Source of the DNA: Clostridia bacterium
Lineage (GTDB): Bacteria > Bacillota > Clostridia > Oscillospirales > RGIG577
Reading direction: 5' to 3'
NCBI GenBank assembly: GCA_017405765.1
Contig: JAFQZS010000036.1
Coordinates: 23,997-87,996, forward strand
DNA length: 64,000 nucleotides
The notes under the pieces are model-generated. The model did no database searches and was not told the DNA's origin. It saw nothing but the letters and a program-made list of their open reading frames with translations. This document shows positions 7,404 through 16,963 of the stretch, piece after piece (position 1 is the stretch's first letter; each line of letters opens with the position of its first letter). The position numbers and the translations under genes are program-made.

Positions 7404-10400
7404 TTAATCCTTTATAAGTATCTCGAGAGTGTCAAACAATTCCTCCGGCTCAACGGGCTTTGAAAGATGCGCGTTAAGTCCCGCCTGCATGGAGCGCTGT
7501 ACATCCTCGTCGAAGGCGTTCGCCGTAAGCGCGATTATCGGGATCTCTTTTGCATCTTTGCGCTCCATTGAGCGAATGGTTCTTGTGGCTTCCAGACCGT
7601 CCATCTCCGGCATTCTCATGTCCATCAGTATTGCGTCGTAATATCCGGCGGGATGTTCCGAAAACTTTTCTACGGCAATACGGCCGTTTTCGGCCAGATC
7701 CGCTTCGATCTCGCGCATACTCAGCACCATAATTATTATCTCCGCGTTTACGGGCATGTCCTCTGCAAGAAGTACGCGGCGTCCCTTTAGATCTGCGCGC
7801 TTTTGGACCTTTGTCCGGCTCTTTTGCTTGAACGCTTCTATGAACTCGTCCATAACGCTTTCGGCAAAGAGAGGCTTTGATACAAAGGAGTCAACGCCGG
7901 CCCTTATCGCCTCATTCGCCACATCGTCCCAATTATACGCGGTAAGGATAATAATCGGCGTTTCGTTTCCGACAACGGCGCGCATCTGCCTTGCCGTCTC
8001 TACGCCGTCCATATTCGGCATCTTCCAGTCGATAAGAAGAAGGTCATAATCAGCCATGCGGCCATGACGAAGCTTAACAAGCTCTATGCCCTTTTCTCCG
8101 GAGGCTGCGACGTCACAGCCTATGCCTACTTGTCCCAATACGATCTGCGCATGCTCAAGAGCGACAGGATCGTCGTCGATCACAAGAACATTAAGCGTTT
8201 TTAAATTGATATCGCTATTAGAATCGTCCCGCTTGCTTTCCGTTTTGCCCAGAGTTACTGTCACGGTGAAGGTCGTTCCCACTCCCTTTTCGCTTTCCAC
8301 TTCGATCTGTCCGTTCATCAGGTCTATAATACTTTTTGTGATAGGCATTCCCAATCCCGTACTGCCGTATTTGTTCGTTGATGATACATTCTCCTGACTG
8401 AATGTGTCAAATACGTGCGGCAGATATTCCTTGCTCATTCCTATTCCCGTATCGCTGAATGTAAGCCTCAGCGTCGCTTTATTGTCGTACTGTCTTATCT
8501 CTTCGATAATGAATGTCACTTTGCCGCCCTTAGGAGTGAACTTCACGGCATTGCCCAGGATATTGATCATGACCTGCTTTAACTTCATGCCGTCGCCTAT
8601 ATATGTATCGTCCACTTTGCCCAAGATGCGGCAATCATATATAAGACCCTTATCCGAACATTGTCCGCCGATTATTGTATTTACCTGTTCCAGATACTTG
8701 GCAAATGAAAACTCCTCGTTTTTTATAGACATGCGTCCCGATTCGATGCGCGACATATCGAGAATATCGTTTATAATGCTCAAGAGATGCTGTGCCGAGG
8801 CGCCCATCTTCAAAAGATATTCCCGTATCTTCGGAGGCAGGGAGGGCTCATTCAACGCTATATTGTTAAGGCCGATAATGGCGTTCATCGGCGTACGTAT
8901 CTCATGGCTCATATTGGAGAGAAAAGCCGTCTTTGCAACGTTTGCCTGCTCTGCGGCAGTCAGCGCCTCCGTAAGCGCCTCCTTCTGCGAAAGCTCGCTT
9001 CTCGTCTCTGCGTCAACGTCCGCGAAGCACGCGCCGACGCTGTCGCTCCCATGATCGCCAGCTTCGTCACTGCGGCGTACTCGCGCAAAGCGTACCGCCT
9101 CGTATGATTCTTTCCCGTCTATGCTTATCATATAGCGGTACGATATAAGAGCGCTTTTTTTAAGCCCCTCTCTTACGGCTTCGGGACGTATGAAGCTTAA
9201 GAATTCCTCACGGTACGCAGGCAGAATATACTTATTGCAATACGCCGTCACGGCCTCTAAGTAATTGAATCTGTCGCCCACCTTGAATCCCGGCAGATCG
9301 CTTCGCGCCTGATAGCAAACACCGCGGTCTTTGTCAAGCTCAATAAAATATACGCTGCGGTAATCGGCTGACAGCGCCGCTATCATATTTTTCTGCTGCT
9401 CCTGCTGAGTCCTTTGAGCAAGTATTTGCTCCTGAAGAGCTATCCTCTGCTCGAGCTCCTCATTCTTTACTCTGTTCTCAATGTCGGATGTCTCCTTTTC
9501 CAAACGGAGCTTCGTGTTCTTTCTCATCTGCACGAGGACAAAGGCAAACATCACACCCATCAGCACGGTCGTGAGAACAGTCTGTATAAGGCTTCTTCTG
9601 ATTATTTCGTCGGAAACGGCGTTTATTTGTTCGCTTATAACGCTTTCGCGTACCATATAAGTTAAAAACCAGTCGGTACCCGTTACCGGCACGTAGCTCA
9701 GCGTCATATAAATGCCGTTATAGCAGAATGACGTGATGCCTTTATTCCCTTTGCTGAAGTCGTCTTTAACGCCTTCCAGGGAATATCCTTCTTCAAACTG
9801 CGCCATTTGAAGCGCGGCAAAAAGGTTGTCCTCTGCGGCAAAACTGCCCAAAACCATATTGCTTAAAGGTATCCCGCCGCTTGTGTAAATGTTGCTGAAG
9901 GTAGTGCTGCTGCTTTGTGACTGCATTGAAACGCCTTGAAGCATGACGGTCATATCCATTTCCATAAAGCACACAACGAGATGCTTCCCGTCAATGAATT
10001 TCTCTCTGTCGCGCATGGGGACGGCAATGACGATCTTCCTGTTCTCGCTCTCTAAATTCTTTATTGAAATATCAGCCTTTGACATCGAGGAGTAGTCAAA
10101 CGAGTATTGGTCGATTTCGTTCGTGATCCCTTCGTCCGCCGTATAAATAAGGCCGTCCTCGTCAACGAAAGCGAAGCGTTCGAGATTAAAAAGGTGCTTC
10201 ATTCTGCGTTGATAGGTACGCATATGCTCAAGGTCGTTTAAGTCTTCGTCCGTCATTATTTCAAGCGCTATATTTATAACGTTTATGTTTCCCGCAAGAC
10301 TGTCTTCCACGACCTGCTCACGTCTTCCGGCAAGCTCGCCGAGATAAAGCACACTTACAGAGCGCACGGCGTCTTTAGTATTTCTCTGCGCGTTTTTGCC

Positions 10401-10493
10401 CGTCGATAAGGTGCCAAAGATAAGGATAATCAAAATAAGAACGCCGCATATTGCGACAATTCGAGGTATCATATTGCTCCGTTTTTGATCCAC
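7404..10493 (-). CDS. Hybrid sensor histidine kinase with two receiver domains
   Basis: Membrane-bound phosphorelay protein of 1029 residues. In order: N-terminal membrane helix (about 11-30), an extracytoplasmic sensor of about 250 residues that looks Cache-like, a second helix (about 302-322), a coiled coil (325-370), a PAS-like region (about 372-495), HisKA with phospho-acceptor His530 in SNMSHEIRTPMNAI, an ATPase domain with N648, DTGIGM (681-686) and GSTGLGM (710-716), then two receiver domains with likely phosphorylated Asp822 and Asp958. No Hpt domain or response regulator with an output domain is adjacent, so its partner must be elsewhere. The start is GTG, seven bases after GGAGG. 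The ligand is not predictable. Confidence 0.93.
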   Translation of the reverse strand: MDQKRSNMIPRIVAICGVLILIILIFGTLSTGKNAQRNTKDAVRSVSVLYLGELAGRREQVVEDSLAGNINVINIALEIMTDEDLNDLEHMRTYQRRMKHLFNLERFAFVDEDGLIYTADEGITNEIDQYSFDYSSMSKADISIKNLESENRKIVIAVPMRDREKFIDGKHLVVCFMEMDMTVMLQGVSMQSQSSSTTFSNIYTSGGIPLSNMVLGSFAAEDNLFAALQMAQFEEGYSLEGVKDDFSKGNKGITSFCYNGIYMTLSYVPVTGTDWFLTYMVRESVISEQINAVSDEIIRRSLIQTVLTTVLMGVMFAFVLVQMRKNTKLRLEKETSDIENRVKNEELEQRIALQEQILAQRTQQEQQKNMIAALSADYRSVYFIELDKDRGVCYQARSDLPGFKVGDRFNYLEAVTAYCNKYILPAYREEFLSFIRPEAVREGLKKSALISYRYMISIDGKESYEAVRFARVRRSDEAGDHGSDSVGACFADVDAETRSELSQKEALTEALTAAEQANVAKTAFLSNMSHEIRTPMNAIIGLNNIALNEPSLPPKIREYLLKMGASAQHLLSIINDILDMSRIESGRMSIKNEEFSFAKYLEQVNTIIGGQCSDKGLIYDCRILGKVDDTYIGDGMKLKQVMINILGNAVKFTPKGGKVTFIIEEIRQYDNKATLRLTFSDTGIGMSKEYLPHVFDTFSQENVSSTNKYGSTGLGMPITKSIIDLMNGQIEVESEKGVGTTFTVTVTLGKTESKRDDSNSDINLKTLNVLVIDDDPVALEHAQIVLGQVGIGCDVAASGEKGIELVKLRHGRMADYDLLLIDWKMPNMDGVETARQMRAVVGNETPIIILTAYNWDDVANEAIRAGVDSFVSKPLFAESVMDEFIEAFKQKSRTKVQKRADLKGRRVLLAEDMPVNAEIIIMVLSMREIEADLAENGRIAVEKFSEHPAGYYDAILMDMRMPEMDGLEATRTIRSMERKDAKEIPIIALTANAFDEDVQRSMQAGLNAHLSKPVEPEELFDTLEILIKD

Positions 10494-10736
10494 AAAGATT
10501 CCTCCCTCCTCGTTTTCCCGAGCAGTGCTCTTATCCGTTTTAAAATGGGGCGTTTCGGTCGGCTCTGCTTTAAACTTTTTAGACGCCGCCCGAATGCGCT
10601 TCGTATTTCCTGCTTTTATCGAGTATGATCAATTCTCATAATTATATCTTATTATATCACGATGTGCGCCTTTCGTCTATAAAAAATGCTCCTTGCGGGC
10701 GCATTCGCATCTTTTGTGCCTTTTAATCATAAAAAA
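10494..10736. other. Gene-free spacer upstream of the hybrid kinase
   Basis: No convincing ORF or RNA gene is visible. Two minus-strand TATAAT-like boxes lie around 10640-10665 in an AT-rich patch and may include the kinase promoter, but no good -35 element is spaced from either. The 5' leader of the kinase would be about 150 bases long. Confidence 0.45.
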
Positions 10737-10770
10737 CGCACAGATGCCCCAAAACGAAGCGGTCTGTGCG
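10737..10770 (-). terminator. Intrinsic terminator, distal of a tandem pair
   Basis: An 8-base-pair stem (CGCACAGA with TCTGTGCG) with an 18-base loop is followed on the minus strand by TTTTTTATG. It lies about 100 bases after the coiled-coil gene and is the second terminator met by that transcript. Confidence 0.75.
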
Positions 10771-10798
10771 GTTCATTTGTCTTTATAGAGAAGAAAAA

Positions 10799-10822
10799 CG
10801 CCTAAACAAACCGCGCTTAGGC
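10799..10822 (-). terminator. Intrinsic terminator, proximal of a tandem pair
   Basis: A short stem (GCCTAA with TTAGGC, extended by one pair) is followed on the minus strand by GTTTTTCTTC. It lies about 50 bases after the stop of the coiled-coil gene, upstream of a second, stronger terminator. Confidence 0.6.
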
Positions 10823-10869
10823 AGTTCAGTGCAGCAGCCGTTTCTCGGATAACGGTGTTTTTCTCATGC

Positions 10870-11370
10870 TTAGCCTTCCTGCTGCTGCGTTTCCTCGCCG
10901 CTTTCTTGCGGTCTGCCCTTTTGCGCCACGTTTTTCAGTCTGCTGCGGCTCTGGCGAATCTCTGCCAAATTTTTAGCAAGAGTCTCTTCCATAGCGCCAA
11001 GGACCGTATTAGCATATTCCGCGGTATTGCGCTTGATCTCGTTTGAGCGGTTCTGAGTAAGCGTTACTATCTCGTTTGCGCGCTGCGCCGCTTGACGCAC
11101 TATCTCCTCCTGAGATATAAGCTTCTTTGCATGCGTTTCGGCTCGCTTCATAAGATCTGCGGCCTCTTTGTTTGCTCTCTCCAAAATATTGTTCCTGTCC
11201 TCAACTACAGACTGCGCCTGATGCATCTCCACGGGGAAATTGAGCTTGATCTCCTGAATAAGTTCTCTTGCGCGTTCCTTGTCAATAACGCATTTTCCGC
11301 TTGACAGCGGAAGCGGCGTACTCTCCTGTATAAGATTGTCAAGTTCGTCTATAAGCTTTTCAACGCCCAT
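10870..11370 (-). CDS. Conserved coiled-coil protein of the coaD locus (V-type ATPase subunit H-like annotation)
   Basis: A 166-residue soluble protein, almost entirely predicted helix with Glu/Lys/Ala/Arg-rich heptads from about residue 35 to 150 and a polar Gln/Glu tail. Proteins like this next to coaD in Clostridia are often labelled ATPase or V-ATPase subunit H because of generic coiled-coil similarity; no ATPase motif is present, so that label should not be read as a function. The N-terminal segment (about 1-30) is the most distinctive part. It lies 37 bases after coaD, with no room for its own promoter, so cotranscription with uvrC-rsmD-coaD is likely. Function unknown. Confidence 0.8.
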   Translation of the reverse strand: MGVEKLIDELDNLIQESTPLPLSSGKCVIDKERARELIQEIKLNFPVEMHQAQSVVEDRNNILERANKEAADLMKRAETHAKKLISQEEIVRQAAQRANEIVTLTQNRSNEIKRNTAEYANTVLGAMEETLAKNLAEIRQSRSRLKNVAQKGRPQESGEETQQQEG

Positions 11371-11407
11371 ATATCACACCTCTTTTTAAGATTTTCTTTT
11401 ATCTTTA

Positions 11408-11890
11408 TTATTTTTTATGCATTGCCTTATTTACATCGTCAAGTATCTCCGACGGAATAAACATGGAAATATCGCCGCCCAAACGTCCTATCTCGCGCAC
11501 AACGCTGGAGCTCAAATAAGTAAATTTCTCGCTGCTTGAAAGAAACACCGTTTCGACCTCGGGGCAAAGCTGCTTATTTACGAGAGCCATCTGGAATTCA
11601 TATTCAAAGTCAGATGTGGCCCTTAAGCCCTTAACTATGACCTTGGCGTTCTCTTTTCTTAAAAAATCTACCAAAAGCCCCTCGAAAAATGCAACTTCTA
11701 CGTTTCCCAGATCGGCCGTCGAGCGCCTAATAAAATCGGCGCGCTGTGATTTTCCAAACATGGGCTGCTTCGATGTGTTCGTAAGCACGCCCACGACCAC
11801 CTTATCATAGAGCTTGGACGCCCGTCTTATTATATCAAGATGCCCGTTCGTTATCGGGTCAAAGCTTCCTGGATAAACCGCTATGTTCAT
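11408..11890 (-). CDS. coaD: Phosphopantetheine adenylyltransferase (CoaD)
   Basis: Transfers AMP from ATP to 4'-phosphopantetheine, the penultimate step of coenzyme A synthesis. The product has 160 residues, standard length. The nucleotidyltransferase signature is present at the N-terminus (YPGSFDPITNGHLDI, containing the TxGH motif), together with VKGLRATSDFEYE and a C-terminal SSSVVREI segment. Its ATG overlaps the rsmD stop by four bases, so translation is probably coupled. Confidence 0.97.
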   Translation of the reverse strand: MNIAVYPGSFDPITNGHLDIIRRASKLYDKVVVGVLTNTSKQPMFGKSQRADFIRRSTADLGNVEVAFFEGLLVDFLRKENAKVIVKGLRATSDFEYEFQMALVNKQLCPEVETVFLSSSEKFTYLSSSVVREIGRLGGDISMFIPSEILDDVNKAMHKK

Positions 11891-12471
11891 TGTAAAGATT
11901 CCTCCAAATCGCTAACGGTCTTTTCAGCTTTATCTGCCGTATACACCGTGACGTTAATATTGCCGTAAACATACTTTTTAAGGCGCGAAAACATCCCTAC
12001 ACGATCCGGCAGAGCTTCGCGTCTCGTTTCACACAATATTATAGCAGTATCAGACAGCATATTACAAGTACATAATTCATTAAAAACATTTTTTACTTCT
12101 TCTCTGTCGTAAGGCGGATCTAAAAACACTATGTCAAACGGCTCTCCTTTGTATGTTTTTATATACTTATAACAGTCTCCCGTTACTATCTGCGCATTTT
12201 TCTCAAGCTTCGCCGCAATAAGATTTTTCTTTATCATTCCCGCAGCCGCACGGTTTTTTTCTATGAAAACGGCCCAGCTTGCGCCGCGCGAAAGCGCCTC
12301 TATGCCAAGCGCGCCGCTGCCCGCGAACGCATCTAAAACGCGCGCTCCCGCTATATCAAACTGTATTACGTTGAACATCGCCTCTTTTACCTTATCGGTA
12401 GTCGGGCGAGTATTTTCGCCCTCTATCGTTTTAAGCGGCGTTCCCCGTGCGCTGCCCGATATTACTCTCAC
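11887..12471 (-). CDS. rsmD: 16S rRNA (guanine(966)-N(2))-methyltransferase (RsmD)
   Basis: SAM-dependent methyltransferase acting on G966 of 16S rRNA during small-subunit assembly. The product has 194 residues, usual length. Motifs seen: SGSARG at the N-terminus, LDAFAGSGALGIEALSRGA (SAM-binding loop) and the catalytic FLDPPY. The start is GTG at 12471, overlapping the uvrC stop as GTGA. It sits between uvrC and coaD, the usual rsmD-coaD pairing. Confidence 0.96.
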   Translation of the reverse strand: MRVISGSARGTPLKTIEGENTRPTTDKVKEAMFNVIQFDIAGARVLDAFAGSGALGIEALSRGASWAVFIEKNRAAAGMIKKNLIAAKLEKNAQIVTGDCYKYIKTYKGEPFDIVFLDPPYDREEVKNVFNELCTCNMLSDTAIILCETRREALPDRVGMFSRLKKYVYGNINVTVYTADKAEKTVSDLEESLQ

Positions 12472-14306
12472 TTCGTATCACCGCCCTCAAGTTCTCGCTT
12501 TATGCGCTGGGCAAGCGCCTCGTTTATGCCCTTGACCTTTGCGATTTCCGATACTTCGGCCTCACGTATCTTTTTTACGCTGCCGAAATGGGAAATAAGC
12601 GCCGCACGCTTCACCTCTCCCACGCCTTTAATGTCGTCGAGCGCGCTTTTCATCGTTTTTTTCGAGCGTGCGCTCCTGTGATAGCTTATCGCAAAGCGAT
12701 GGACCTCTTCGGATATCCTGCCGAGCAGCGTGTAAACGTCGCCCACGCCTTTAAAAGTAATCTCTCCGTCTTTTGAAACGAGGCCCCTTATGCGGTGGCT
12801 TTTATTCTTTACCATGCCGAACACGGGCACGTCTATGCCAAGCTCATAAAGCATCTGTGTCACGGCATTTACATGGCCTGCTCCGCCGTCTAAAAGTATG
12901 AGATCCGGCCTTTCGCAAAATCCCTTTTCGCCGGCTTCAAGCGATTCAAAGCGTCTGTATATTACCTCTTTTGTCGCGCTGTAATCATCGGGCGCGTCGA
13001 GCGTGCGTATTTTAAAGCGCTTATAGTCGCCCTTTGAGGGCGCGCCGTCCTTGAACACCACCATAGCGCCCACCATCGAATCGGATCCGAGGTTTGAAAT
13101 GTCGTATGACTCTATGCGCACCGGTATATCGTTAAGATCCAGCACGCGTTTAAGCTCCAAAAGAAGCCCGCGCGAACGCTCCATGCCGAGAATATCGTTT
13201 CTTACCTCCTCGCGGGCATTTGAAAGCGAAAGCTTCAAAAGATTGAGCGGCTGACCGCTCTTCGGGGCCGAAATACGCACCTTACGACCCGACAGCTTTG
13301 AAAAATGCTCCTCCAAAAGCGCATCGTCCTCCGCCTCCGCGCTTAAATATATATCCTTCGGTATAACGGAGTTTTCATCGTAGAACTGCTTTAGAAATTG
13401 AGAAAGCGCCTCCTGCTCGTCAAAAGCTGCGCTTACGCGCTGCTTTATCACCTTCTTGTCAATAAGCCGTCCGAAGCGCACCATAAGCACCGAAAAGCAG
13501 AGTATATCTCCCTCGACATAGTAGCTTATAACATCGCATTCGCGGCCCGATGAAAGCACCATCTTCTGCTTTTGACCCAGCCGCTCTACAGAGCGTATAC
13601 GATCGCGGTAAACTCGGGCGCGCTCGTATTCCATATTCTCCGACGCCTCGTACATCTTTGCCTCAAGCTCTTTCGTCACGTTCTCGTAATCGCCCTCTAT
13701 GAACGATATTATATCGTCGAATATCTCATGATACTGCTCTTTTGATACTCCGCCCATGCACGGACCTATGCATCGTTTAATATGATAATTCAGGCACGGG
13801 CGCACCTTGCCGATGTCGCGCGGGAACGACAGTTTACATGTCGCTATCATAAATGTGCGCTTAAGCGTCCATATCGTATCGTTTATCGTCTTTGCCGAAA
13901 GATACGGCCCGTAGTATTTCGCTCCGTCGGAAAGCTTTTTCCGTGCGAGGCTTATCTTCGGATAGTCGTCGTTCATAGTGATTTTAAGATACGGAAAGTT
14001 TTTATCGTCCTTTAAAAGGATATTATACTTCGGCTTGTGAAGCTTTATAAGATTGCATTCGAGCACGAGCGCCTCAAGCTCGCTGTCGGTCACTATATAG
14101 TCGAAATCGTGAATATTCGAGACCATCTGCTCCGTTTTCATATTGTCTTTGGGCGCGTCGTGAAAATACTGGCTTACACGGTTTTTAAGCACCTTCGCCT
14201 TGCCGATATATATTATTTGCCCCGACTTATCCTTCATTATATATACGCCCGGTTTTTGCGACAGGTTTTTTATTTTTGCCGAAAGATGCTCATGCTGCTT
14301 TCGCAT
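12468..14306 (-). CDS. uvrC: UvrABC excinuclease subunit C (UvrC)
   Basis: UvrC makes both incisions in nucleotide excision repair. The product has 612 residues. In order: GIY-YIG nuclease domain at the N-terminus (GVYIMKDKSGQIIYIGKAK), a four-cysteine region, a UVR domain at about 200-235, an RNase H-like nuclease domain (LILLDGGAGHVNA, with its acidic residues), and a C-terminal helix-hairpin-helix region (IKGVGEVKRAALISHFGS). The ATG follows AAGGGAGGG. No GAAC-N4-GTTC SOS box is visible in the short upstream region. Confidence 0.97.
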   Translation of the reverse strand: MRKQHEHLSAKIKNLSQKPGVYIMKDKSGQIIYIGKAKVLKNRVSQYFHDAPKDNMKTEQMVSNIHDFDYIVTDSELEALVLECNLIKLHKPKYNILLKDDKNFPYLKITMNDDYPKISLARKKLSDGAKYYGPYLSAKTINDTIWTLKRTFMIATCKLSFPRDIGKVRPCLNYHIKRCIGPCMGGVSKEQYHEIFDDIISFIEGDYENVTKELEAKMYEASENMEYERARVYRDRIRSVERLGQKQKMVLSSGRECDVISYYVEGDILCFSVLMVRFGRLIDKKVIKQRVSAAFDEQEALSQFLKQFYDENSVIPKDIYLSAEAEDDALLEEHFSKLSGRKVRISAPKSGQPLNLLKLSLSNAREEVRNDILGMERSRGLLLELKRVLDLNDIPVRIESYDISNLGSDSMVGAMVVFKDGAPSKGDYKRFKIRTLDAPDDYSATKEVIYRRFESLEAGEKGFCERPDLILLDGGAGHVNAVTQMLYELGIDVPVFGMVKNKSHRIRGLVSKDGEITFKGVGDVYTLLGRISEEVHRFAISYHRSARSKKTMKSALDDIKGVGEVKRAALISHFGSVKKIREAEVSEIAKVKGINEALAQRIKRELEGGDTK

Positions 14307-14340
14307 AATATCCCTCCCTTCGATATTTTAATAAAAAGAA

Positions 14341-14368
14341 AAGGACGCATGTTTTAATTTGCGTCCTT
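14341..14368 (-). terminator. Intrinsic terminator after the HPr gene
   Basis: A 9-base-pair stem (AAGGACGCA with TGCGTCCTT) around a ten-base loop, followed on the minus strand by TTCTTTTTATT. It lies about 65 bases after the HPr stop and about 35 bases before uvrC. Confidence 0.8.
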
Positions 14369-14433
14369 ACGAGATTACACATATGTTTTTTTAACAAAAA
14401 GCTATGACGCAAAAGTATGCGGCATTTTAAAGC

Positions 14434-14700
14434 TTAAATGCTGGAAAAATTCTTGGAAACAAGCTCCTGCAAGCTCTTTGCCGCCAGCTCTTCGTCAGGA
14501 CCTTCGGCAATGATCTCTATCTCCATACCCTTGCTTATACCTAAAGAAAGTACGCCAAGCAGGCTCTTTGCGTTCACTCTTCGTCCCGCTTTTTCAACCC
14601 AAATGCTGGACTTATACTCATTAGCCTTTTGTATGAAAAATGTCGCCGGTCTGGCATGTAACCCTACTTCATTTTCTACAATTACTTTAGCTGACTGCAT
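14434..14700 (-). CDS. ptsH: Phosphocarrier protein HPr
   Basis: Central phosphocarrier of the PEP:sugar phosphotransferase system and, in Firmicutes, corepressor for CcpA when phosphorylated on Ser46. The start chosen is the ATG at 14700, preceded by GGGTGGG; an upstream in-frame start would add 12 residues not found in HPr. This gives 88 residues and places His15 exactly in GLHARPA and Ser46 exactly in KSLLGVLSLG. With His15 present it is HPr rather than the regulatory paralogue Crh. It is a single gene with its own promoter and terminator; no enzyme I or permease gene is adjacent. Confidence 0.95.
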   Translation of the reverse strand: MQSAKVIVENEVGLHARPATFFIQKANEYKSSIWVEKAGRRVNAKSLLGVLSLGISKGMEIEIIAEGPDEELAAKSLQELVSKNFSSI

Positions 14701-14753
14701 AAATACCCACCCATTCTTATACTTATTACAAAACACTTAAACACTTTAAAAAT

Positions 14754-14782
14754 AGGATAAACTAAAACAAAACAATAGTCAA
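14754..14782 (-). promoter_or_regulatory. ptsH promoter (sigma-A type)
   Basis: On the minus strand TTGACT (14777-14782) and TATCCT (14754-14759) are separated by 17 bases, about 55 bases upstream of the HPr start. The spacer is T-rich. Confidence 0.7.
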
Positions 14783-14855
14783 TAGGTAATCTGTATATCT
14801 TTAAAGGCGCGCGTTTTACGTTTTTTGGTGTTTTCTCTAAACAAAATTTTGGAAA

Positions 14856-15338
14856 TTATTTGCGTTCGACCTCGTACACTTCCGCGTTGCAGTTGAGCTT
14901 TGCAGATTTGAGTTTTATATCCATTCCGCTTGCCACCTGCTTCGTGCCGCCTATATAAAACCCTTCCGAGTCTTCTTTTCCTTCGCAGAGCATCGTTATA
15001 TATACGGTATATCTTTCAACAGACGGCGACTGCATCGACGTGCCGTCCTCAAGCGTTACTATTTCCATATAAGGCTCGCTTGCCACGCCCGTTACGGAGC
15101 CTAAGCGCGCCGCGTTCTTTTCATAGAAGATATCTCCTTCCGATACCGCGTTCACCGTATAATCGCGCACGTTCTCTACCTTGAAGGTAACATAGAACTG
15201 CGTGTCGCTCTTGACCTGCGCGCTCGAACCGGCGTTCATGGTTTTAAGACCGACGGCGCATACTGCGGCTATGATGATTATGATAAGTATTATGTCAATG
15301 ACGCTTACTTTGCCGAAAAGCTTTCCCTTCTTATCCAT
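14856..15338 (-). CDS. DUF4330-family membrane-anchored protein, copy 2
   Basis: A 160-residue protein with a short cytoplasmic start (LFGKVSVIDIILI), one hydrophobic helix at about residues 14-31 and an outside domain of about 125 residues rich in beta-type sequence. It matches my recollection of the DUF4330 pattern (LFGK..xDI followed by a helix). Its start codon overlaps the stop of the neighbouring paralogue as TGATG, so the pair is cotranslated. It follows a glycosyltransferase and an O-antigen-ligase-like gene, suggesting an envelope role, but no function is known to me. Confidence 0.75.
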   Translation of the reverse strand: MDKKGKLFGKVSVIDIILIIIIIAAVCAVGLKTMNAGSSAQVKSDTQFYVTFKVENVRDYTVNAVSEGDIFYEKNAARLGSVTGVASEPYMEIVTLEDGTSMQSPSVERYTVYITMLCEGKEDSEGFYIGGTKQVASGMDIKLKSAKLNCNAEVYEVERK

Positions 15339-15832
15339 CAGCCCTCACCTCCGACTTCAAGAGTAACGCAGTATCCGCCCGAAGCGAACGTCTTCGTTCG
15401 AAGATACATTTCCTTGCCCACGGCAACCTCGTAACTTCCTACGGCAGTAGTCGCCTCCGAGATATCGGCCGACGCGCTTATAACTATTATATAATTATAA
15501 TATCCCGAGACCTCGCTTTTTACCATTTCGCCCGTTATTATATTAGGCTGTATCGTGCTGTACGGTTCCACCTCGTACGACGCTATCGTGCCTATCTTCG
15601 ATCCCTTCAGGGAATCGTAGACGTTCATGCCTATCTCTATTTTATCCTCGAATGCGGCGTCCTTCTTCGTAAGATAAACGCCGTATTCTATCGGCTTCTG
15701 GCCGTTTGCCGCTGAAACGTCCATATTGACCGCGTATGAAAAAGCGGCGTAAAGGCCCAATATGACCAATACCACGATGATTATATCGAGCACTCCCACT
15801 TTTCCGAAGAGTCTGTACTGTCTTTCTCTCAT
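15338..15832 (-). CDS. DUF4330-family membrane-anchored protein, copy 1
   Basis: A 164-residue protein with the same plan as its downstream neighbour: N-terminal RLFGKVGVLDIIIV, a single membrane helix at about 13-32, and an extracytoplasmic domain. The two are diverged paralogues in tandem. It begins one base after the glycosyltransferase stop, so it is part of the same transcript. Function unknown; the outside domain may bind a glycan or partner protein, which is only a guess from the neighbours. Confidence 0.75.
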   Translation of the reverse strand: MRERQYRLFGKVGVLDIIIVVLVILGLYAAFSYAVNMDVSAANGQKPIEYGVYLTKKDAAFEDKIEIGMNVYDSLKGSKIGTIASYEVEPYSTIQPNIITGEMVKSEVSGYYNYIIVISASADISEATTAVGSYEVAVGKEMYLRTKTFASGGYCVTLEVGGEG

Positions 15833-16963
15833 TTATTTTGCGCCTCCCTTTTGTGCCGAAAGCTCGGTGTAGACCTGTTCTATCTGCCTCGTCATCGACT
15901 CGACCGTGAATTTTTTTGAAAATACTTTTTTTGCGCCCTCGGAGCACTGTTTATAAAGCTCTTTATCGCTCTTTATCTTTATTATCGCATCATAAAGAGC
16001 GTTCTCGTCGCGTTTCGGCACGACTATGCCGTTTACTCCCGTCTCTATAACGTAAGGATTTCCGCCGAAGTCTGAAACTATCGCGGGCACTCCGAGGCTC
16101 ATGCCCTCAAGAAGCGAAAGCGACGTCGCCTCCGTGCCGTACGAGGCGTTCAACTGAACGTCCATGATATTTTCTATCTCGTGTATCTCTCGGATAAAGC
16201 CCGTGAATATCACGTTCGTAAGCTTCATCTCTTTGGCCGTTGCTTTTAGCTTGTTCTCGATGGAGCCGTTTCCGGCTATGATCACCTTTACGTTCTCGCC
16301 TGCGTCCAAAAGCTTCCTCGCCGCCTTTAAAACGTATTCGTGACCCTTTACCTCCTCGAGACGCGCGATTATCGCGCATACGAAATCGTCCTCGGCCACT
16401 CCCCACTTCGCTCTTACGCGTGATTTTTCTTCGTCGGACAATCTTACCGCTTCGGCCACGCCGTTGAAGATGACCTGTATCTTTTCGGGATCCACGCCCA
16501 CCTCAACTATATTCTCCTTTGCCGCGGGCGACACCGCTATGACGCGGTCGGCCAGCGAATTGTTCACGTGTCCGTTTATCTGCTTGAAAGGAAAGCTCTT
16601 TTTCCACGACGGCTGGTCGAATACGCTGTGGCGCGTATATACTATCGCGCACTTTCCGTATTTTTTCGCCGCGCGGCGCGCTCCGAGCGACGCGTGCGTA
16701 TGCACGACGTCGGGCTTCTCGCTCTTGAATATCTTAAGCAGCGTATCCTCGGCCGCCTTGCCCTTGGAATCGTCGGCCATGCCGTCGATCTCTATGGCGG
16801 GCACACAAAGCGCCTCTATGCGCTCTTTAAGCTGACTGTTTTTCGGTATGACCACTTTAACGTCGAACTTCTCTCTGTCGTATTTCTCAAGAAAGCTGAG
16901 AAGTATCTTTCCCGCGCCGCCTATATTCGTATCGGATATTACGTTTATCGCTTTTATCATCAT
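15833..16963 (-). CDS. Family 4 glycosyltransferase
   Basis: Retaining GT-B glycosyltransferase of 376 residues, probably adding a sugar to a lipid-linked or surface glycan at the inner face of the membrane. The N-terminal domain starts NVISDTNIGGAGKIL; the C-terminal nucleotide-sugar domain shows IAGNGS, FTGF and the GT4 EX7E motif in EATSLSLLEGM, followed by GVPAIVSD. Donor and acceptor cannot be told from sequence. It overlaps the upstream O-antigen-ligase-like gene by four bases (ATGA). Confidence 0.9.
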   Translation of the reverse strand: MMIKAINVISDTNIGGAGKILLSFLEKYDREKFDVKVVIPKNSQLKERIEALCVPAIEIDGMADDSKGKAAEDTLLKIFKSEKPDVVHTHASLGARRAAKKYGKCAIVYTRHSVFDQPSWKKSFPFKQINGHVNNSLADRVIAVSPAAKENIVEVGVDPEKIQVIFNGVAEAVRLSDEEKSRVRAKWGVAEDDFVCAIIARLEEVKGHEYVLKAARKLLDAGENVKVIIAGNGSIENKLKATAKEMKLTNVIFTGFIREIHEIENIMDVQLNASYGTEATSLSLLEGMSLGVPAIVSDFGGNPYVIETGVNGIVVPKRDENALYDAIIKIKSDKELYKQCSEGAKKVFSKKFTVESMTRQIEQVYTELSAQKGGAK